Shown here piece by piece: positions 1 through 8,146 of a stretch of DNA of 64,000 nt (position 1 is the first letter of the stretch; every line of letters begins with the position of its first letter). The translations under genes were made by a program, and so were the position numbers. The stretch is taken from assembly GCF_026230105.1 (NCBI RefSeq), contig NC_079477.1, forward strand, positions 1,369,001 through 1,433,000, given 5' to 3'. The notes under the pieces are model-generated. The model saw only the letters and a list, made by a program, of their open reading frames with translations. It did not search any database and was not told where the DNA came from. Source of the DNA: Diorhabda sublineata. Taxonomy: Eukaryota > Arthropoda > Insecta > Coleoptera > Chrysomelidae.

Positions 1-780
1 ATTTCTGACTCGCGAGCATTATTTTGAGATCAGTAGTCACTGGTAACCGGATCTGGACTATACGGTGGATGTAGAATCAATTCGAAGCGTAATTATAAGC
101 CGTAACCTTCCCGGCTGACTCGGAGGTTTCGAACCTGGTTCACCGGCTGCGGTTTCAATCCATTTTTTCCATCGTTTCGAACATTTTGAGCAATCTTCGA
201 CGATTTTTACTTAATTGTCAATGAAATTCCAATTATCCATCGTACATCGGACTTTTTATTGTGTAAATATCGAAATTGATCTGCTGTGCGCTTCTGTCAG
301 TTCAATTTGAAACGTAATTTCCGACTTGGCAAATATTAGCATTTCATATTTACCCCATTAGAGCACATGGCGCAGTCATCGGTCGGTCCTATTGCTTTTT
401 CGAAATGAATATTTCATATTTTTACGTGAACTTTTTCGACCGACTCCACCTCCCGGCTATATGACGAAATTAAATCGCGTAAGCACACCGACGGTCCCGT
501 CGAATAATTCCTGGATAATTTATCCGGATACACACGGACTTTGAAACTCGCCGAAAAAAAAAAAAAAAGTTAATATCGAATATACCGAAAATTATGTTTG
601 CATGCGGAAATGCTTTTTTTTTTCGTACCTTTCGTACGCGTTTAACCGACCATCGACACTTTTCCTAGCAGGAAAAAATTTTCCGCAATTCCCGCAAAAT
701 TCAGAACCAGATATAAGCGAAATCAAATCAAATTTAATCGTTTTCAAAACGATAATTGAATGTCAAAATATTTCCCATTA
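1..780. other. AT-rich single-copy DNA, no gene seen
   Basis: I see no open frame with protein-like character, no RNA gene and no internal repeat here. The stretch has several homopolymer runs (for example A-runs near 557 and T-runs near 614) typical of insect intergenic or intronic DNA. Confidence 0.5.
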
Positions 781-834
781 ATAATCCAACGGGTTTAGGT
801 CTGGAGAACGTGGAGGTCGTTCCAAAAGTTCGAT
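781..834 (-). pseudogene. Tc1/mariner-type transposase fragment
   Basis: Read on the minus strand this stretch gives PPRSPDLNPLDY, the hallmark surrounding the second catalytic aspartate of many insect Tc1/mariner-superfamily transposases (family pattern PxRSPDLxPLDFFLW). The frame ends in a stop directly after the Y, and nothing else of the domain is legible around it, so it is a short dead remnant. It is in the opposite orientation to the mariner remnant that starts about 110 bp downstream, so they are probably two independent insertions. The call rests on one short motif. Confidence 0.5.
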
Positions 835-947
835 ATTTCTTGCTTGGAACCAGCCCAATAAGTTACTGATGCTTTATTTTTTGAATAACTTATGTTAAAG
901 ATGTACTTGGTCACTTTGACGTACCTTTAACATCAAATAGAGCGGTA

Positions 948-1252
948 ACATGGAGGAAACACCATGAACCAACACAGCGAAAGCTTAAAAACAACAAAAA
1001 AAGCTCTTGGTGTCAATTTGGTGAGATTAGAAAACTGTGTTTTTTTTGAGCTGTTTCCAGGGTACCAAACGATCAATTCTGATGTTTACTGGATGAACCA
1101 ATCGAAGAAAATCAAGTTTATGATATAAGACAACTCGTGGAAAACTATTGGAGCTTAACTGGAAGGTGATACCACATCCCCCGTATACCCCAGATCTAGC
1201 ACCATCTGATTATCTTTTTTTTATTGGAAAAAAAGTGTTTAGTGAAGTGTAG
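948..1252 (+). pseudogene. degenerate mariner transposase (catalytic-core remnant)
   Basis: Two blocks of a mariner transposase can be read on the plus strand in the normal order. The first, around 1040-1110, gives FFELFPGYQTINSDVYW, matching the conserved block usually seen as YYELLPxxQTINSDVYC. The second, at 1172-1225, gives PHPPYTPDLAPSDYLFF, the block carrying the last two acidic residues of the DDD catalytic triad. A frame change with a stop separates the blocks, and a TAG at 1250 ends the second. A full mariner transposase is about 340-350 residues, so this is less than a third of one. Homology is clear; the element is dead. Its inverted terminal repeats were not found next to it. Confidence 0.8.
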
Positions 1253-1307
1253 AGTTCGAAGTATAAAATTTTATTTAAAGGCGTGTGAAAAACTTTTAAA
1301 TCCAGGT

Positions 1308-1626
1308 TTTGATAAACCGTGGGCTTCACATGTTGCTTCCAGTAAATGCAAAAGTTGTTTAGAAGGTTTTCTTGGAAAATTTCCTTTAAAATAAATCGAT
1401 TTTTATTGTTATTTATATTTAATTTGGGTTGGTATCGAGGAATCACCACCAAAATCACATTTTCTCGCCTCAGAAGACTTAAACGACTCAATCAAAGATT
1501 GAAATTGGCCAAAGACTAAGACAGAGCTTTTGGGTTCTTGTATGGAAACAAGGAATTTGCTTTTTTGGATCAAAATAAAAGACACGAGACGTTTTCTGCG
1601 TTATTCACCAAAGAAGATGGAAATTT
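1308..1626 (+). pseudogene. remnant of an arthropod multicopy repeat-associated protein
   Basis: The plus strand carries pieces, in family order, of a protein that recurs as uncharacterized multicopy genes in arthropod genomes. At 1308-1394 it reads FDKPWASHVASSKCKSCLEG, like the family's KPWAPHxxCxxC block. At 1440-1560 it reads SEDLNDSIKD, then a TGA, then PKTKTELLGS, like the family's DLNDLxRDLNLSKxxAELLGS. A +1 frame continues as FSALFTKEDGN, like the FxxFFSxEDG block. The segment between the two parts is largely deleted, and the family's usual downstream region is missing because the 373-bp array begins at 1624. Family likeness is from memory of recurrent protein patterns; it has no established function that I know of. 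Confidence 0.6.
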
Positions 1627-4256
1627 GGACCTAGAAAGCTCAAACGATCAAAAATACTTGAGGAATTCGAGATGCGGGTCCATACAAGCATCCTGAAGAT
1701 ACCCAGGACTAGAAGAATCACCAACGACGAAGTACTAAGACCCCTTGGTCTGTACAACAAAGTTTATTGGAGATTCTTAGGATTCTTAATGGAACTACAC
1801 AATCTAGTCAACTCGAGCTTCAAGTTTGAAGACTCCTAGTTGTTTAGGATCCTTTTGGCAACCATCAAATAGTGAACGTCTTCAATAATCTGATCCTGAT
1901 CCTCGGTGGTCGACCAAATGAGGTGACGGCTCCAGAATATCCATAAAACTGTGCTGGAAGTTTGTACTAGGCGTTCCACCACATATTGGTCGAAAATTTG
2001 AACTCGAGAAAGCTCAAACGATCAAAAATACTTGAGGAATTCTAGATGCGGGTCCATACAAGCATCCTGAAGTACCCAGGACTAGCGGAATCACCAACGA
2101 CGAAGTACTAAGACCCCTTGGTCTGTACAACAAAGTTTATTGGAGATTCTTAGGATTCTTAATGGAACTACACAATCTAGTCAACTCGAGCTTCAAGTTT
2201 GAAGACTCCAAGTTGTTTAGGATCCTTTTGGCAACCATCAAATAGTGAACGTCTTCAATAATCTGATCCTGATCCTCGGTGGTCGACCAAATGAGGTGAC
2301 GGCTCCAGAATATCCATAAAACTGTACTGGAAGTTTGTACTAGGCGTTCCACCACGTATTGGTCGAAAATTTGGACTCGAGAAAGCTCAAACGATCAAAA
2401 ATACTTGAGGAATTCGAGATGCGGGTCCATACAAGCATCCTGAAGACACCCAGGACTAGCAGAATCACCAACGACGAAGTACTAAGACCCCTTGGTCTGT
2501 ACAACAAAGTTTATTGGAGATTCTTAGGATTCTTAATGGAACTACACAATCTAGTCAACTCGAGCTTCAAGTTTGAAGACTCCAAGTTGTTTAGGATCCT
2601 TTTGGCAACCATCAAATAGTGAACGTCTTCAATAATCTGATCCTGATCCTCGGTGGTCGACCAAATGAGGTGACGGCTCCAGAATATCCATAAAACTGTA
2701 CTGGAAGTTTGTACTAGGCGTTCCACCACGTATTGGTCGAAAATTTGGACTCGAGAAAGCTCAAACGATCAAAAATACTTAAGGAATTCTAGATGCGGGT
2801 CCATACAAGCATCCTGAAGATACCCAGGACTAGCAGAATCACCAACGACGAAGTACTAAGACCCCTTGGTCTGTAAACAAAGTTTATTGGAGATTCTTAG
2901 GATTCTGAATGGAACTACACAATCTAGTCAACTCGAGCTTCAAGTTTGAAGACTCCAAGTTGTTTAGGATCCTTTTGGCAACCATCAAATAGTGAACGTC
3001 TTCAATGATCTGATCCTGATCCTCGGTGGTCGACCAAATGAGGTGACGGCTCCAGAATATCCATAAAACTGTACTGGAAGTTTGTACTAGGCGTTCCACC
3101 ACGTATTGGTCGAAAATTTGGACTCGAGAAAGCTCAAACGATCAAAAATACTTGAGGAATTCGAGATGCGGGTCCATACAAGCATCCTGAATATACCCAG
3201 GACTAGCAGAATCACCAATGACGAAGTACTAAGACCCCTTGGTCTGTACAACAAAGTTTATTGGAGATTCTTAGGATTCTTAATGGAACTAGACAATCTA
3301 GTCAACTCGAGCTTCAAGTTTGAAGACTCCAAGTTGTTTAGGATCCTTTTGGCAACCATCAAATAGTGAACGTCTTCAATAATCTGATCCTGATCTTCGG
3401 TGGTCGACCAAATGAGGTGACGGCTCCAGAATATCCATAAAACTGTACTGGAAGTTTGTACTAGGCGTTCCACCACGTATTGGTCGAAAATTTGGACTCG
3501 AGAAAGCTCAAACGATCAAAAATACTTAAGGAATTCTAGATGCGGGTCCATACAAGCATCCTGAATATACCCAGGACTAGCAGAATCACCAATGACGAAG
3601 TACTAAGACCCCTTGGTCTGTACAACAAAGTTTATTGGAGATTCTTAGGATTCTTAATGGAACTACACAATCTAATCAACTCGAGCTTCAAGTTTGAAGA
3701 CTCCTAGTTGTTTAGGATCCTTTTGGCAACCATCAAATAGTGAACGTCTTCAATGATCTGATCCTGATCCTCGGTGGTCGACCAAATGAGGTGACGACTC
3801 CAGAATATCCATAAAACTGTGCTGGAAGTTTGTACTAGGCGTTCCACCACGTATTGGTCGAAAATTTGGACTCGAGAAAGCTCAAACGATCAAAAATACT
3901 TGAGGAATTCGAGATGCGGGTCCATACAAGCATCCTGAAGACACCCAGGACTAGCAGAATCACCAACGACGAAGTACTAAGACCCCTTGGTCTGTACAAC
4001 AAAGTTTATTGGAGATTCTTAGGATTCTTAATGGAACTACACAATCTAGTCAACTCGAGCTTCAAGTTTGAAGACTCCAAGTTGTTTAGGATCCTTTTGG
4101 CAACCATCAAATAGTGAACGTCTTCAATGATCTGATCCTGATCCTCGGTGGTCGACCAAATGAGGTGACGACTCCAGAATGTTCATAAAACTGTACTGGA
4201 AGTTTGTACTAGGCGTTCCACCACATATTGGTCGAAAATTTGGACTTGGGAAAGCT
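1624..4256. repeat. tandem array, 373/374-bp unit, seven copies
   Basis: The unit boundary sequence tttggactcgagaaagctc recurs at 1624, 1997, 2370, 2744, 3117, 3491, 3865 and 4239, giving seven complete units of 373 or 374 bp and a stub of an eighth. Copies are very similar, differing by single substitutions and one-base indels, for example a missing base in the unit near 2875. Three units keep an 86-codon plus-strand frame and four keep a 72-codon antisense frame; the others are broken, so these are not separate genes. The plus frame is recognisably derived from a reverse transcriptase (separate entry). Confidence 0.95.
3854..4114 (+). pseudogene. RTE-like LINE reverse transcriptase C-terminal fragment, repeated in every array unit
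   Basis: This is one intact example of the 86-codon frame found in units of the 373-bp array (also at 2359-2619 and 3106-3366). It contains KILEEFEMRVHTSILK followed by PRTSRITNDEVLRPLG and then WRFLGFLMEL. This follows the order of the conserved region just after the polymerase core in RTE-type non-LTR retroelements, typically seen as RLEAFEMWxYRRILxIxWTxxxTNEEVLRR followed by KYLGHIMR. The array unit therefore seems to have been cut from such an element and then amplified. No complete element is present, and no function is implied for the peptide. Confidence 0.65.
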
Positions 4257-4352
4257 GAATTCACACCCGGGACGAAACAACAATGGATTGAAAAGACGAA
4301 GGATGGAAAGTTGGTAAAAGCGAAGGTTGAAGCTGGTTTAGAAACGAAATAA
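4257..4352 (+). other. short open frame at the right edge of the 373-bp array
   Basis: Directly after the last array stub a 31-codon plus-strand frame runs to a TAA. It contains EFTPGTKQQWIEKTKDGKL and is lysine-rich. It reads more like coding sequence than its surroundings, but it is too short to assign. It could be a fragment of another mobile element or chance. Confidence 0.2.
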
Positions 4353-5216
4353 TTTTCGAAATAACTTACCGGTGCTTATGAAAATGTTTTAGGTCATTTA
4401 GAAACTTCGAACGGCTTTTCCAGATCCGATACAACGAAAATATGATTGGAAACTACATTTGGAGGTTAATCAAAGTTGTTATGATTCTGACTGAATATTT
4501 ATTAAGGGTTGCTTTCGAATTTTAATCTACTATTTGGTAATTTGATATAAAAAATTGTTTCTACGTAAATTAATTAGTTTCGTACGAATTGAAACGGTTC
4601 CGTCCGATCTGTTTTAAAAATTCAATCGTACATTTCATTAATTTTATATCAAAACCGTATATATATACGGTGTAATGCATAAAATCAACACGAATTTTTA
4701 ATTCGAGATAACCCAACATGCTTTTAATCCCATCGGTTTTAATAATCAAAAAACGATGCGTAGAAACCGAATTTTTTTATATTTTCCAACTTTTCCATTA
4801 AATATTCAAATTGACGTATTTCTATTTATGGGAATAGATTAATATTTGCGGACGTATTTTTAATTTTCGATAAAACAAATATCAAAAACGCAGTTTTCTT
4901 GTATGAAAAAATCGATTTTTCATAATACATCCATTGTTTTAAATAATCGATTTTTCGACCGACAGTACGCCGGGGATTTTTGATTTTTCCCCTTCCCGGT
5001 CGCCATGATGTGATTTGTAGACATAAGCCGAAACGTCCTCGGGGAGATTCTAAAGCAAATTGAAGTCTAAACATTTTAACTCGAGGCCGAATTTACGGAA
5101 TACACTAGAAGAAACACGTCAGTAAACATTATCAGAACCGTCAAACAACCCATACATATATACAGAGTGATTCATTTATATATATACATTTATTCTATAT
5201 GTAACACCAACTTTAG
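4353..5216. other. AT-rich DNA, no gene supported
   Basis: Nothing convincing was found. An 82-codon antisense frame (4826-5074) has no recognisable domain and lies across simple T-rich sequence, so I read it as chance. A TACAGAGTGATTCATTTATA motif at 5161-5180 resembles the transposon-end motif described at 5431. Confidence 0.4.
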
Positions 5217-5369
5217 TTGTCTACGATCGCAAAATGGAGTATCCACAGGCTGTCAAATGTCAATCGGACGACATTTTATCTAACGACGTTGCCGGATCGA
5301 CACAATCGTGGTTACGATTTCAAATTGGCGGTGATTTAACGCCCGTATATTTCAATATTAATAATTTGG
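5217..5369 (+). CDS. candidate internal coding exon of an unidentified gene
   Basis: The segment is preceded by a plausible 3' splice site (a pyrimidine run ending in ctttag) and followed by a plausible donor (GG then gtgcgt). It is 153 bp long, a multiple of three, with the same phase at both ends. The open frame has balanced composition unlike its AT-rich surroundings: VYDRKMEYPQAVKCQSDDIL, then SWLRFQIGGDLTPVYFNINN. An ATG at 5234 in an AAAATGG context could alternatively make this a first coding exon. I do not recognise the protein family, and no partner exon was found nearby. A MITE-like element starts 62 bp downstream. It could also be a fragment of a transposon gene. Confidence 0.4.
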
Positions 5370-5430
5370 GTGCGTTCCAATTCAAAATTTAACTTTTCCA
5401 AATATTCTCGTCGAGTATATTGTAGCGAAT

Positions 5431-5881
5431 ATACAGGATGATTGATTATAATGTACCAGTCAACGTCAAATATATTTTTTTTACAAATTAATCATAATTA
5501 AAGTATATAATCGTTGTTTTGCACATAATAATCGAAATATCTCAAAAATTAATAACCCTGTAGTACTCCTGGACACTCACATAAAATACGGGGTGATTCA
5601 TTTTGAAAAAAATCGTAAAATTCGGTATTAGTATTTTTGATTCACCCTATATCAATGAATTTTAACGAAATAAATAATTTTCACTACTATTCGAATGATT
5701 TAGCTGGTAAAAATCTTCATTTTTGTATTTCTTTTACATTGTACAGTTGTTAGAAACTTTTATCGAAAAATCGTTATAACTTTTTAAGTACCCCCGTAGA
5801 ATACATCAAGATTTTACATCATTTTAATGAGAAAAAGTTTTGAATCGATATTTTGAAACACACTAATCAATCACCCTGTAT
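5431..5881. mobile_element. MITE-like element with 17-bp terminal inverted repeats
   Basis: The left end atacaggatgattgatt (5431-5447) and the right end aatcaatcaccctgtat (5865-5881) are inverted repeats matching at 16 of 17 positions. They delimit about 451 bp of AT-rich DNA with no open frame. Ends of the ACAGGGTG type are common in insect non-autonomous elements. Because the ends are symmetrical around AT/TA, the target-site duplication cannot be told with certainty. A smaller inverted pair lies inside (5586-5652). Confidence 0.55.
5586..5652. repeat. nested short inverted repeat with the same end motif
   Basis: Left arm tacggggtgattcatttt (from 5587) and right arm gattcaccctata (ending near 5652) form a degenerate inverted pair about 65 bp long inside the larger element. 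The motif family is the same as the outer ends, suggesting insertion of one element into a relative, or internal duplication of an end. Confidence 0.35.
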
Positions 5882-7676
5882 ACCGACAACGCCGGAAAGA
5901 TATTTCCTTGATTCTGAGAATCTCTCGACGCATGCGCAAATACATTACTCAATTTATAATATTATAAACATCTTCTGGTTGAAAACTTCTAAATAACCCT
6001 CGTATATTATATTTCAATGCCGGTTAGATCTAGTTTTATCAGTTCAATTTTTCTATCAGTCGTTTTATTCAATAATGTTTATAATTTATAAATAAAATAC
6101 CACGAGTGCAATAAAAGTTCTATAATTGACCAACGACGTTAAAACATGGCGAATTGACATTTGACCCAGTGACAAACGCACTCCGGCTAATTTAATTCGC
6201 AATCGTCTTACTATCTCTTTCTAACATTGGATAAGAGGTGTTATTTCGATAACTGTTTTCATCTAATAAAACTACAACTCAATTTTAAATCGATTTGATC
6301 GAATTCTAAAAAAAAAAAATAACAACAACCTCATTGAGGTTAGGTTTTTTTTAGGTACGAATATTCTCAGCACGTCGTTTGTTTACCTTTTATTTAATAC
6401 GAATTAACTTTAAGTAACGGTTACTAGTTATAGTTTTCCACCTCTACAAATTCCGAATATCCTTTAATCGTAATAAATGTATACTTAAAATAGACCGTTA
6501 AGCTATCATCGTCACTAAATTAATTTAAATCAATCGAAATTACACTATTTCGAATACATTTCTTTCAATCAAGAACATTCCGAGAAATCAGAAGGTTGAA
6601 ATTACTTACAAAGCATTTACGTCGTTAATAATACACTAAATATTTAATGAATAAGTTTCCGAGCAACGAAATTTGCTAGTTCCGTTCCTGTATTTTATCA
6701 CACATCGAAAACATTAGATAAATTAAAACACCCAATTAATTAAAAGCGAAAATTAATCCTCGACACAATAATTAATTTATGTAGCTGCAACTGTCAGTTC
6801 TTCTTCTTTTTTTATTTTTGATGTTGAACGCATATTTTATAGACCCGCATAAATATTTTATTTTGTTACAATTAATGGAATATTTAATTACCGTTTATTA
6901 ACTAGTTTAATAAGGCAATAATTTGATAATTTTCAATTGTCTAGCTGTTAATATTTATTAGACACGGGTAAATGTATGACGGTTGTCGTAAAACTTAAAT
7001 TCGAAAAGATAGGTTATATTACTGTCAGATTTAGATACTTATATTAACACGTTTTATGATATACAGGGTGTCTCTATATAATTATGTTTGATAGATGTTT
7101 TTGTTTGCTGAGAGTTCCCGTTAAATTTGTGGCAATTAATAAAGTTAACTGACGATTGTGTAATTTACTGACGTCATCGATTAATTAATCGAAACCGAGC
7201 ATGCTTTGCGTAGCAGCGTCCATAATTAAATTACCATTGAAATATTCCTAATTATGGTTAAAAAGAAAAATTACCGAGCGTGTTGTTATTAATAGTTCGA
7301 TAACGCTAGAAATGAACGCTAGAAATTTGCCTGGGCCGCTGTAAAAAGCTAACTTCTTTCCGTGAAACTTTATTGGGGAAAATTTGATTTAATTTTTATA
7401 ACAGCACCAAAGAGGAATGAGTGACGTAATTTCTTTTGATGCCAGCAATATAATTTCAGTATACCCAAGTATCTACAGAATTAAATTTTCAAACGATGCT
7501 TCCGGGCCGCCGCTATACGAGAGAAAAGTTTCCATAGCGCACCTGAATAAGAAAACAGCATAAAATTTCGAATAAAAAGGTAGAAAAGGCATTAAATTTC
7601 TATATGGATATTTTTCGGCGATATTTTCAATTATTTAACCTCAGAATTTGAAATTTTGCTAAACTGGATATTTACT
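5882..7676. other. single-copy AT-rich DNA with many TAATTA-type sites, no gene
   Basis: No coding frame is supported. From about 6720 to 7300 the sequence is unusually rich in homeodomain-type cores, including taattaattaaaag near 6735 and cgattaattaatcg near 7178, interspersed with less AT-rich patches. This could be a regulatory element, but composition alone also favours such motifs. A further atacagggtgtct transposon-end motif lies at 7061-7073. Confidence 0.35.
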
Positions 7677-7986
7677 TCATTCTTCCTGCTCTAATCCTTC
7701 GAAAATCCTACTCAATACTCCAACATTCGATGTCATACAACGTCGCCGATGGTACGTCCATCTTGTAAAACATCGCCATTTTGTAAACGAATAACTCGAC
7801 GTGTCTTGATATATCTTGACAGTCCTTCTAGGACTCCAAACGTTTTGTTCCATCATTCCCAGGTATTGCAGCCTCTGAAATCGTTGCAGCTCCATATATA
7901 TGGTCTGCAATTCATTCAGGTTCGGTTCAAATTCTTTTCCTTCGACCAACAACTGCGTAAACCTGGGCTCGGCTACCACCACACTC
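7677..7986 (-). pseudogene. minus-strand terminal exon, apparently frameshifted, family unknown
   Basis: On the minus strand an acceptor-like tttttaacctag precedes an open frame starting at 7986. The first part reads VVVAEPRFTQLLVEGKEFEP and LNELQTIYMELQRFQRLQYL. The protein-like reading then moves to the next frame around a run of four A on the minus strand (plus 7843-7846). In that frame it continues GVLEGLSRYIKTRRVIRLQN and then GDVLQDGRTIGDVV before a TGA at 7733-7735. The original frame stays open to 7677 but becomes rich in R, W and C and looks random. I read this as a real C-terminal coding segment with a one-base disruption, either a pseudogene or a sequence error. I do not recognise the family. 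Confidence 0.45.
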
Positions 7987-8146
7987 CTAGGTTAAAAATA
8001 ACTGTTAATCCTCTCTATTTGGTTTTCCTTCGAATGCTACTGCATTTTCATCGATATATTATCACACCAAGTATTCCGAGGATCAAAGAGAAGCTTCTGG
8101 TTTAATCCTTAGTCGTAAATGGATTGCCTTGTTTGGCCTAATTAAG

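Noticed and set aside
4826..5074. 82-codon minus-strand frame
   Set aside because: No domain and partly low-complexity sequence. A tract resembling GRPGRGKIKNPRR is not enough to call a gene.
5217..5369. Assigning the 5.2-kb exon to the DRGX-like gene
   Set aside because: Its sequence does not resemble DRGX N-terminal or homeodomain sequence, and 47 kb of mostly repeats separate them. No link can be shown.
7749..8105. 118-codon plus-strand frame
   Set aside because: It lies opposite the more protein-like minus-strand exon and shows no domain, so I treat it as a shadow.
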